Source: Acidobacteriota bacterium (GTDB taxonomy: Bacteria > Acidobacteriota > Terriglobia > Bryobacterales > Bryobacteraceae). From it: a DNA stretch of 64,000 bases. Both the position numbers and the translations under genes were made by a program. Below the pieces are notes generated by a model. It saw nothing but the letters and a program-made list of their open reading frames with translations, was not told the DNA's origin and made no database searches. The stretch lies in the NCBI GenBank assembly GCA_016213775.1, contig JACQZR010000222.1, positions 62,001-126,000 on the forward strand. The letters run 5' to 3'. Of the stretch, positions 52,892 to 60,303 are shown in pieces. Each line of letters begins with the position of its first letter. The first letter of the stretch is position 1.

Positions 52892-53809
52892 TTACCGCCT
52901 CCAGATCACTACGCCGGTGGCGATCTGAACCCCGGCTTCCAGTGCGCGCATCCCGACGCTCTTGGCGGCACTGTTCGGAATGTACAGAATATCGTTCGCA
53001 CGCATTGGCTCGTCCGGCTTCCTGCTCGCCAGAATTCCCTTCACATCCACAGGCACCTGCTCCGCTTTCAATTCGGCTCCGCGTGACCGCAATATCCGTG
53101 CATTCTGGACGGCCGCCATCGGCAGTAGACCTTCCGCCATGCTCAAGGCGCGCAGGACGGTCATTGCCTCACGGTCCGCCAGTACAAATCCGCCTGGCTT
53201 TTTCACACTGCCGAGTACATAAACGATATCTCCCTTGGGAATAGTCACAACGTCGTTCGGCCGCATTTGAATATTCGTCGCCGGATTGCGCGCTTCCATC
53301 AGCGCCGACAGGTTCACCTCGGCGGTGCTGAACTCACCCGTTGCATCGGTCCGGCTGTTGTGGAGCGGAATCGCGCCCGACGTTTTCAATCGTGTGATGA
53401 CGAGATGGTTTCCGGCCTCGGGCCGCAACCCCTCCGCCAGCGCCAGCACCTCCGCCAAGGTCCGCCGCCCTTTCAACTGGTGGATGCCCGGCTTGTTAAC
53501 GGCGCCCAGCACCGAGACCGGCTGCGACGCGTACTCGGTCACCTCCACGGTCACCTGAGGCTTACGCACCACTTTGGCGAGTCTCGCTTCAATCTCGCGT
53601 GCCAGTTGCACAGTGCTAAGCCCGTCTGCTTTGATCCGCCCGGCGTGCTGCAACTGGATCATGCCATCCATTTCCACTACCGCGGGTTTGATCTCCATTT
53701 CTTTCAAATCACCGAGGCTCACACTCACGCGATCGCCGGGGCCGAGCAGATAAAGCCCGTCGGCGGCCCGGCAGACAATCGCGGACACGAGAAGTAACAG
53801 AATCTTCAT
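52892..53809 (-). CDS. Wza-like polysaccharide export protein (SLBB domains)
   Basis: A 305-residue periplasmic or outer-membrane export protein. From ATG 53809 the signal peptide reads MKILLLLVSAIVCRAADG; the cysteine is not in a good lipobox, so lipidation is doubtful. A polysaccharide export domain follows (YLLGPGDRVSVSLGDL ... VEMDGMIQLQHAGRIKADGLS, about 20-95), then two SLBB-type domains (about 100-170 and 185-270, VSVLGAVNKPGIHQLKG and VYVLGSVKKPGGFVLAD). This forms the channel through which polymer leaves. It is shorter than E. coli Wza, and no C-terminal membrane helix is clear. It starts just after the NusG-like gene ends, one base apart. Confidence 0.9.
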   Translation of the reverse strand: MKILLLLVSAIVCRAADGLYLLGPGDRVSVSLGDLKEMEIKPAVVEMDGMIQLQHAGRIKADGLSTVQLAREIEARLAKVVRKPQVTVEVTEYASQPVSVLGAVNKPGIHQLKGRRTLAEVLALAEGLRPEAGNHLVITRLKTSGAIPLHNSRTDATGEFSTAEVNLSALMEARNPATNIQMRPNDVVTIPKGDIVYVLGSVKKPGGFVLADREAMTVLRALSMAEGLLPMAAVQNARILRSRGAELKAEQVPVDVKGILASRKPDEPMRANDILYIPNSAAKSVGMRALEAGVQIATGVVIWRR

Positions 53810-53810
53810 A

Positions 53811-54338
53811 TCAACACGCCGCCTCCAGGCAGGCCTCATCCAATTCCACCTCAACCGAACGCTGCAAAATCCCTAGGGAAACCACCAGCCGGTACCCTTC
53901 CTTCCGCCGTACAACCACGCCTTCCGCACCCTTCAAGGGGCCACGCAACACTCTGCTCCTCGTACCTGGAGCCAGCGTCGAGGATGCCCAAACCTCCCCA
54001 TCGGACTCCGCCACTCTCTGCAACGACTCGATCTCGCAATCCTCCACCGGCCAGTCCTTCCCGCCTGCCCCGACTATCGAGACAACACCTGTGGCGTCTT
54101 CCACGATTCGGCGTTCTTTCCGGTTGAAGCGCGCAAAAACATATCCCGGAAACAGCGGCAACTCCACTTCGGCCACGCGGTCACACCAACTGCGGCGCTG
54201 CAGCTTCAGCGCGGCAAATACCTCAATCCCCTTGGCTTGCAGGTTGGCCGACGCGGCTTTCTCCGCCCGTGATCGTACTCGTACTGCGTACCAGCGGCTC
54301 GCGGACTCGATAGGCAGGCTCCCGCCATTCCGGTCCAT
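53811..54338 (-). CDS. NusG/RfaH-like transcription antiterminator (UpxY type), leader gene of the locus
   Basis: A 175-residue specialised NusG paralog. The NGN domain (about 15-110) opens WYAVRVRSRAEKAASANLQAKGIEVF and contains LPLFPGYVFARF; a C-terminal KOW-like motif follows (about 125-155, LAPGTRSRVLRGPLKGAEGVVVRRK). Such proteins bind RNA polymerase at specific leader elements and let it read long operons; RfaH and UpxY are the known examples. It is the first gene of an almost 20-kb run of minus-strand genes, so it should promote transcription of this locus. The E. coli ops sequence GGCGGTAGCGT was not seen in the leader. Confidence 0.9.
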   Translation of the reverse strand: MDRNGGSLPIESASRWYAVRVRSRAEKAASANLQAKGIEVFAALKLQRRSWCDRVAEVELPLFPGYVFARFNRKERRIVEDATGVVSIVGAGGKDWPVEDCEIESLQRVAESDGEVWASSTLAPGTRSRVLRGPLKGAEGVVVRRKEGYRLVVSLGILQRSVEVELDEACLEAAC

Positions 54339-54517
54339 GAAACGACCTCCGAAAAAACACCTCTCCCTCTCTTTTCCACCTTTCCGCTTCTCGCACGACA
54401 GGCTGTGCCACGCTCTTTTGTGTTGGGACTTGCAACATTGCTAAGTCCTTTACCCGTGTGGCATCAAGCGGTTCCCTGATCTTCGGTTAGGGAATCATAG
54501 CGTCGTGGAGTAAGTTG

Positions 54518-54547
54518 ATGATAACGAACAACTGACAAGGCGGTCAA
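54518..54547 (-). promoter_or_regulatory. candidate sigma-70-type promoter of the polysaccharide locus
   Basis: On the minus strand, TTGACC (54547-54542) and TATCAT (54523-54518) are separated by 18 bases. They differ from the consensus by one base each. The predicted start, near 54511, leaves a leader of about 170 bases before the NusG-like gene, enough for an antitermination element. The hexamers were found by eye. Confidence 0.5.
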
Positions 54548-54571
54548 TAGCCCTCTTGTCGGACCCTGATT

Positions 54572-54594
54572 GTACTATAAGTACTGTTGGTACT
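54572..54594 (-). repeat. three AGTAC direct repeats with 9-bp period upstream of the promoter
   Basis: On the minus strand AGTAC occurs three times with four bases between copies (AGTAC-caac-AGTAC-ttat-AGTAC). The outermost copy lies about 25 bases before the -35 box, so the array covers roughly positions -61 to -83. A 9-bp period places copies on nearly the same face of the helix. Neighbouring copies also form palindromes on the plus strand (AGTAC...GTACT). This suits a dimeric or multimeric activator. A fourth GTACT at 54771-54775 lies at the far end of the region. Confidence 0.5.
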
Positions 54595-54776
54595 GGAAGT
54601 TACAAGCGGGTCACACCTTCCGCCCACTCCCCCGCTCCTCACCCCGCCGCAAGTCCTGGCCCATTGGCCTTAATCCTGATTCGGACCTCAGTGGTTCCCC
54701 TTAGAACAGGCCGAAATCGCCCGTCCTTGATATGTCCGATATTATTTTCTTGTTGTAGGTTCTCTCGACAGTACTA

Positions 54777-56141
54777 CTACGGCCGCAGGGAGGGTACCCG
54801 CAGCCCCGCCACCACCTCTGGTGTGATCCGCTTCCCCAACAGAAAGAACTTGCGGTCCGGGTACCATAGCACGTTCCTGCCGCCGCGCGTCGTGAAGCTG
54901 GTATACACCCCGATCGCCGTCTGCGCCGCCGCCCCCGGACCCGCCGCCTTGCCGTTGACTCCGATCCCGTTCGTTTCCAGCAGAACCCTCGATTCCGAGA
55001 ACCACAGCGGCTGATCGGCCTTGGGACGAAACTCACCCACCGCGATCCAGGCTGGATGCCGCGGGATGTGTGTCGCTTCCGGCTTGGCGTCGATGTCCCC
55101 CCGCTGATTGTGATGGATCAGCAAATACCGCCCGTCCGCCAACTGGTAGAGTGGGCAGCAGCTCACGGGCTGTAGAATCGGGGCGCCGGCGTCCTGCCGC
55201 AGCAGAGGCCGCGGATTCCCCCAATTCGCGCCGTCATCCCGCGACTGGCTGTACCAGATGTAGCCGCTGTTGGTTCGCATGACACAGAACAGGCTCTTGT
55301 CCGGCAGCCTTACGATGCTCGGCTCCTGCGCGACGCTCATTAGCGGATACCGGAAGTGCGGCACCCGCAGCGCCTTCTCCCCCCACGCCGAATACCGTAT
55401 CCGTAAATCGCGCGGCTGCGGGTCGGCATCGACATTCTCAAACCGCATGAACTCGCACACCGACTCGATCTGCGGCCACGACTCCGTTTTCTGTAAATAC
55501 GCCCGGGCCCGCGTCACCCAACGCGTATAGCCAACAAACCACCCACCGCGCAGATCTCGCATCGGCGTCTGCCACACGATCCACTCACCCGGAACCTTGC
55601 CCTCCGGATCGTCGTACCGGCTGCGCGGCATTTCCACCAGTTGCGGCGTCGACCACGTCCGCCCGCGATCATCGCTGTACACCGCGCCCATCCGCCCGGT
55701 GTGCATCTGAATCCAGCCTTTGCTGCCGTCGTTCTGCGTGAAGAGTACATAGATCCGGCCCGAGCGCGACACCAGCGGAAACCCCCAACTCGCCATGTGC
55801 GTCGCATCGTCCAACCCGGCCGGACCGGCGATCCGCCGCGGCCGCTCCCACGTCACGCCTTCATCCCCCGACCGCGAGAATACGATGCGGTTGTGCGGCG
55901 GCCGCCCAGGAACACCCGGCGACTGCGTCCAGACCGCCATCAGCGATCCATCCGGCCCGTCGAACACCAGGAAGTGCTCGTTGTGCCCGTCGTTGGTCGA
56001 TCCGTCGAGGCTGCCGGGGATGTAGGCGACATAGTCCGGCCGGCTGCGCCGCGCCTCGCGCGCCAGCACTTCCGCCACCGGCAATTCCTGCCCGCGCACA
56101 GTCCCGCCCGCCACCACGGCAATCATATTACGGCGTCTCAT
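54777..56141 (-). CDS. BNR/Asp-box exo-alpha-sialidase-like protein
   Basis: A 454-residue beta-propeller protein. Asp-box motifs are visible: SRSGDEGVTWERP, YSDDRGRTWSTP and SQSRDDGANWGNP, each close to the SxDxGxTW consensus. The first part (YIPGSLDGSTNDGHNEHFLVFDG) and PSIVRLPDKSLFCVMRTNSGY supply candidate catalytic acidic and arginine residues. True sialidases release terminal sialic acid, but Solibacter-like genomes contain many Asp-box proteins with other sugar substrates. A clear signal peptide is not seen (MRRRNMIAVVAGGTVRG is basic with a short hydrophobic run). It precedes the fucosidase gene in a catabolic group, 18 bases apart on the same strand. Confidence 0.75.
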   Translation of the reverse strand: MRRRNMIAVVAGGTVRGQELPVAEVLAREARRSRPDYVAYIPGSLDGSTNDGHNEHFLVFDGPDGSLMAVWTQSPGVPGRPPHNRIVFSRSGDEGVTWERPRRIAGPAGLDDATHMASWGFPLVSRSGRIYVLFTQNDGSKGWIQMHTGRMGAVYSDDRGRTWSTPQLVEMPRSRYDDPEGKVPGEWIVWQTPMRDLRGGWFVGYTRWVTRARAYLQKTESWPQIESVCEFMRFENVDADPQPRDLRIRYSAWGEKALRVPHFRYPLMSVAQEPSIVRLPDKSLFCVMRTNSGYIWYSQSRDDGANWGNPRPLLRQDAGAPILQPVSCCPLYQLADGRYLLIHHNQRGDIDAKPEATHIPRHPAWIAVGEFRPKADQPLWFSESRVLLETNGIGVNGKAAGPGAAAQTAIGVYTSFTTRGGRNVLWYPDRKFFLLGKRITPEVVAGLRVPSLRP

Positions 56142-56159
56142 AGGCCGCCACCCGTCCCG

Positions 56160-57584
56160 CTACCCCTTCACAACCTCCGGCGTCCCCTCCAACCGCAACT
56201 CCACTACCGTCGCGATCTTGTCTGGCGCCTCCCCACCCACATCCACCGTCACCTGACGATCCCCCGCCGTCACACCCAACCGCTTACCCCCAGCCAACAA
56301 CCGCGCCTGCGCCTTCCCTCCATTCGATAACGGCACGGTCAGCTTACCATCCTTCGGCCAATCGAACACATGCAGATACAGCCGCGTCTTGCCATCAGCC
56401 GCCTTCTTCTGTGTGCACCTCCCGAATGTCAGCTTCTCAAACGGCGACGCCGACGTCCCGTAAATCGACTCGCCGTTCGCCTTCATCCACGCCCCCATCG
56501 CCTCCATTCCCCGCACGCTCTCCTCCGGCACACTCCCATCGCCCTTCGGCCCGATGTTCAACAGGTAATTGCCGCCCTTGCTCGCGATATCAATCAGGTT
56601 CCGGATCAGCACCTCGTTCGATTTCCACGCGTGATCATGCTCGCTGAATCCCCACGTGGTGTTCATCGTCATGCACGTCTCCCAATCCACCCCCGGCATC
56701 CCCGTCGCCGGAATATGCTGCTCCGGCGTGATAAAATCCCCGTACTTCGGATTCAATTGCGCCGCGATCGCGCTCGTCCCCATCCCCGTGAATCCCGCCT
56801 CCGGAATCCGGAACAGGCGGTTGTTCATGATGACGGCCGGCTGCCTGCCCCGCACCTTGTCCATCAGATCAAAGGCGCGCCAGGCGTCCTGCCCCTGAAA
56901 ATCCACGGCGCTGTAATCCCACCACAAAATATCTATCTTCCCATAGTTAGAAACTAACTCATTCACTTCCCCATGCAGATAGTCGATATACTTACCGTGC
57001 TCGCGCGCCACGTTCGGATACGGCTTATCCTTCAACGGATGTGGTAACTGCTTCGACCGCGCATATTCATATTGGTCATGGTGCCAGTCGATCACCGAAT
57101 GGTAAAACCCCACCTTGAGACCGTCTGCCCGGCACGCATCGACGATCTCCTTCACCAGGTCCCGCTTCAACACTGATCCGGCGTCGTAGTCACTCACCTT
57201 CGAATCGTGCAGCGCAAACCCATCGTGATGCTTGGTGGTAAACACCAGGTACTTGCAGCCGGCCTGCCTGGCAAGCCGCGTCCACTGCCGCGCAAACCCC
57301 GGCTTCGGCTGAAACAGCGGAATTGCCCTCTTGGCGTACGTATCGGTGTCGGACTTCACTCGCTGCTGGATCCACTCCATGCCGCCTCGGGTCGCCACGG
57401 GCTTCCCTTCCCACGTCCCGGCCAGTCCGGAGTACAAACCCCAATGCACGAACATCCCGAATCGCGCCTCGCGCCACCACTTCATCCGTCCATCGCGCTC
57501 GGCGGCACTCTCCGCCAGCGCCTCCAGCCAGCCACCCGCCAACACGGGCGCGGCCAACACTCGATTCAGGTCTCGTCTGGTCAT
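56160..57584 (-). CDS. alpha-L-fucosidase, GH29
   Basis: A 474-residue GH29 enzyme that removes L-fucose from glycans. MTRRDLNRVLAAPVLAGG is a possible twin-arginine-type or short signal segment. The domain has RFGMFVHWGLYS, the catalytic tract CKYLVFTTKHHDGFALHDS, GFYHSVIDWHH and the nucleophile Asp223 in IDILWWDYSAVDFQG. The region GGNYLLNIGPKGDG near the end is also diagnostic. A C-terminal beta-sandwich follows (about 380-474). The position between an Asp-box protein and a GlcG-like/heparinase-like group suggests breakdown of a fucosylated polymer. Confidence 0.93.
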   Translation of the reverse strand: MTRRDLNRVLAAPVLAGGWLEALAESAAERDGRMKWWREARFGMFVHWGLYSGLAGTWEGKPVATRGGMEWIQQRVKSDTDTYAKRAIPLFQPKPGFARQWTRLARQAGCKYLVFTTKHHDGFALHDSKVSDYDAGSVLKRDLVKEIVDACRADGLKVGFYHSVIDWHHDQYEYARSKQLPHPLKDKPYPNVAREHGKYIDYLHGEVNELVSNYGKIDILWWDYSAVDFQGQDAWRAFDLMDKVRGRQPAVIMNNRLFRIPEAGFTGMGTSAIAAQLNPKYGDFITPEQHIPATGMPGVDWETCMTMNTTWGFSEHDHAWKSNEVLIRNLIDIASKGGNYLLNIGPKGDGSVPEESVRGMEAMGAWMKANGESIYGTSASPFEKLTFGRCTQKKAADGKTRLYLHVFDWPKDGKLTVPLSNGGKAQARLLAGGKRLGVTAGDRQVTVDVGGEAPDKIATVVELRLEGTPEVVKG

Positions 57585-57609
57585 GAGCCCACTCTAACAG
57601 GTTTGCCGT

Positions 57610-58092
57610 CTACTTCTTCAATAACGCCTCAATCGCCGCCGCCGCGATAGCCTCGTCCACTTCCGACGGGGCACCACTGCACGAAATCGACCCCACCAAC
57701 TGTCCGTCCACCATGATCGGCAAACCACCTTGATTCGGAAATGCCTCAGGCATCGCGAGCACGGAGTTATCGCCGCCCTTCAAACGGTCCGCCGGCGCCT
57801 TCGACGGTTGCCGGTACAGCGCCGCATGACGCGCCTTTCGTTGCGCAAACTGTAATGTGTTGATCCCCGCGCGATCGCCTTTCTGCAGGAACAGAATGTT
57901 CGCACTATCGTCCATGATGCAAATCGTCACGCTCACATTGCGCTTCTGCATCTCCGCTTCCGCCGCAGCGACAAGCGTCTTCACCGCAGCGAGGTTGAGA
58001 TACTTCTTGGTGGGGAGCTCCGCCGCGCCCAAACACGCGATCAGCGAGCCCGTAAGGAAAAGGACAAACCATGTTGACATGCGAATCATCAT
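57610..58092 (-). CDS. GlcG/HbpS-family protein, probable lipoprotein
   Basis: A member of the GlcG/HbpS family of about 160 residues, whose members bind heme or small ligands. From ATG 58092 the start MMIRMSTWFVLFLTGSLIAC ends with a lipobox (L-I-A-C), so it is probably lipid-anchored. The core (LAAVKTLVAAAEAEMQKRNVSVTICIMDDSANILFLQKGDRAG, KARHAALYRQPS, QGGLPIMVDGQLVGSISCSGAP, EVDEAIAAAAIEALL) is typical. An earlier ATG at 58122, four bases after the heparinase gene stop, is an alternative. It is probably part of the same minus-strand catabolic operon. Confidence 0.82.
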   Translation of the reverse strand: MMIRMSTWFVLFLTGSLIACLGAAELPTKKYLNLAAVKTLVAAAEAEMQKRNVSVTICIMDDSANILFLQKGDRAGINTLQFAQRKARHAALYRQPSKAPADRLKGGDNSVLAMPEAFPNQGGLPIMVDGQLVGSISCSGAPSEVDEAIAAAAIEALLKK

Positions 58093-58123
58093 AAGCAACC
58101 GCGGGACTTCAGCGCCACTCATG

Positions 58124-60289
58124 CTAACGGACATGCTCCAGCCGGTAACGCCCTGGCTCCCCTTCCCACCACAACACGCCATCGCTCGCCTTCACCTGCT
58201 CAACCCCGACGCGCGTCCCGTTGCGCAACACGCGCCACTCCCCCGCCGCCAAGTCCGTCAGCAACAACCGCCGCCCCTGGCTCTGGACCTCCACTGTTCC
58301 CTGCCCCCGCTCACCGCTCCGCCGGAACAGAACAGTAGTTCCTGCCAGCTCGAACCCCGCCCCTTCACCCGCGTCCACCCGCCTCACCGGCAGCGGCGCA
58401 ACCGCGTCATCCATCACCTGCATCACGTTCAGAAAAACGTCCTCGGACGACGCCCTCGACGGACTCACCTCCACCCGCCATTCGCCAGTCTCAAAATCGG
58501 ATGGATCACCCGACCTCGGACGGTTCGGAAAATTCTCCCCAAAGACCCAGAACTCCTTGCCGGGCCCACCCACCGGCGTGATCTCCGCGCCCTCCGGCAT
58601 CAGTACCGTATTCACCAGCTTCCCCTGCCACGACTTCCGCGTGGCGGCAACGGTGATCTGCGAACCGTCCACACGCGGGCTTTCCAACGAATGCAGCAGC
58701 CAGTATTTCCGATGCTCCGGATTCGCCGCCACCACGTGGTCAAACACCGCCAGTGCCGCCTTCACCGGCCCTCCGCCGAGGTTCAAATACACAAACGACC
58801 GCTGGACCCTCTTCACCTTCGCGCTATACGCCTTAGTCAAGTCGCCTTTTAAATAACTATAGACCGGCCGTGACACATCGGGACCAAACCCCTGCCCCTC
58901 CACCTCGCCCGTCCGGTAATTGGCATGCATATCTTCCAATGAACGCGGCTCGCGCCAGTTATTCGGAAACCGCTGCCCGCCATCATTGCGCATCGGACGC
59001 GTCCCGCGCGCGAACTTCTCCTCAGGGTCGTAAACCAGCAACGAATTATGCGCGATCGTCCGCTTGTTATAGTTGACGTCATGCGGACTGCCGTAGCCGC
59101 CGTCCGCCCCTTCATACAATCCGGAATCGATGGCCAGTGGTCCCTTGTAGAAAATCTGAAATGCCCCCGCATCCAGATGCTGGTGATTGTTGAAGTTGAA
59201 GATGTTCACCTTCATCTCCGCGATCACGCTGTCCCCGCCCCAGCCGCTTCGCGCCACCATCCACCCGTAAGGCTCGCCCATGTACCGCGTCAGCGGCAGC
59301 TCAGTCAACGGACGCGGCTTCAAGTCCGGATCGCCCCACAGAAACTCAAACAACACGGTTCCCCGGTCAGAACGCGGATTCTTCAGATAATCCGCGAGCA
59401 CATAACCATCCCCGTAGTAACTGGCGTTCAATAACGACCGTAAACCCGGCGATTTGAACTGCCCGTCCCCCGACCGCAATAATTGACCGTCCGGTCGCCG
59501 CAGATAAATCCACTGATAAGGAAGATACTGCAGCGCCGGATCATACACCGGTCCCGCGTCCATCCGCGCGAAAATCCACAGCGGGTATAACTCCGACGAT
59601 GCCCGCGTCTCCGCATACGCCGTACCCTGATGAAACGCCCCACCGCGGTACCACCAGTTCCGCACCGGCACAAAGACAGTGAAGAATCGCTGCGTCGCGA
59701 CCTGGTACACCTCGGGGAACTCATCATAAAGCGCCACCCCGGCCGACAGCATATCGCGCATCAGCATCCACTCCGAATAGTGCCCCGTCACCCCGCCCTG
59801 CTTCGGGGGCGGATACCCGCACTCCAGGCTTCGCGTCAGAGTCATCATCCGATCGAGAAACTCTTTCTTATCCGCGGGAGTGAGCAGCGGATAGCACCAG
59901 TCATAGGCCACCGCCGCCGTCATCAACAGCCACCCGATCGGCCGCGTCACGTCCTGCTGTTTCGGATTGAACTTCGTCTCGCGCATCAGCCGCAACACGT
60001 TGTCCAAGGCACGCCGGCCCGCCGTCTCATCGCGGTTCATCAGATACCGCAACCCGTCAGCCTGAACCCCCAGTGTTGGCTCGCGCTCTCCCAGCGTCTG
60101 CAGCCGTTCCCACACCGCCTTCCATTGCGGATGCGCCGCACGCCGCTGCAAATCGGGAATATCTTTCGATTGAAGAAAGAGCCGCGGGTGCGCGGCCGGG
60201 GGCACCGGGATACGGGTGCCGTCGTATACCATCCATTCGGCTCCTGACAACATCGCCGGGATAGCCGCCAGCAGGATAAGACGGGTCAT
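58124..60289 (-). CDS. heparinase II/III-family polysaccharide lyase-like protein
   Basis: A 721-residue exported enzyme. From ATG 60289 the signal peptide (MTRLILLAAIPAMLSGAEW) leads to an alpha/alpha-toroid (about 40-330, with PRLFLQSKDIPDLQRRA, YLMNRDETAGRRALDNVLRLM and YRGGAFHQGTAYAETRASSELYPLW). A heparinase II/III beta-sandwich follows, which contains FNFNNHQHLDAGAFQIFYKG, a conserved His/Asp pair that marks these lyases. Members cleave uronate-containing polysaccharides by elimination; the substrate here is unknown. The GlcG-like gene follows, and CocE-like hydrolase precedes it, 14 bases away. Confidence 0.85.
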   Translation of the reverse strand: MTRLILLAAIPAMLSGAEWMVYDGTRIPVPPAAHPRLFLQSKDIPDLQRRAAHPQWKAVWERLQTLGEREPTLGVQADGLRYLMNRDETAGRRALDNVLRLMRETKFNPKQQDVTRPIGWLLMTAAVAYDWCYPLLTPADKKEFLDRMMTLTRSLECGYPPPKQGGVTGHYSEWMLMRDMLSAGVALYDEFPEVYQVATQRFFTVFVPVRNWWYRGGAFHQGTAYAETRASSELYPLWIFARMDAGPVYDPALQYLPYQWIYLRRPDGQLLRSGDGQFKSPGLRSLLNASYYGDGYVLADYLKNPRSDRGTVLFEFLWGDPDLKPRPLTELPLTRYMGEPYGWMVARSGWGGDSVIAEMKVNIFNFNNHQHLDAGAFQIFYKGPLAIDSGLYEGADGGYGSPHDVNYNKRTIAHNSLLVYDPEEKFARGTRPMRNDGGQRFPNNWREPRSLEDMHANYRTGEVEGQGFGPDVSRPVYSYLKGDLTKAYSAKVKRVQRSFVYLNLGGGPVKAALAVFDHVVAANPEHRKYWLLHSLESPRVDGSQITVAATRKSWQGKLVNTVLMPEGAEITPVGGPGKEFWVFGENFPNRPRSGDPSDFETGEWRVEVSPSRASSEDVFLNVMQVMDDAVAPLPVRRVDAGEGAGFELAGTTVLFRRSGERGQGTVEVQSQGRRLLLTDLAAGEWRVLRNGTRVGVEQVKASDGVLWWEGEPGRYRLEHVR

Positions 60290-60303
60290 GATGTCGCTCG
60301 TCA

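Larger units (their letters stand above)
54339..54776. other. 438-bp intergenic control region of the polysaccharide locus
   Basis: Both flanking genes are on the minus strand. The stretch contains no credible gene. It holds the candidate promoter, the AGTAC repeats and a leader of about 170 bases before the NusG-like start. A C-rich tract near 54600-54670 and an AT-rich tract near 54735-54755 have no assigned role. No strong terminator hairpin follows the sialidase-like gene. Confidence 0.6.

Noticed and set aside
54339-54511. E. coli-type ops element in the leader of the NusG-like gene
   Set aside because: No GGCGGTAGCGT-like sequence was found, so any loading site must differ; no feature was called.
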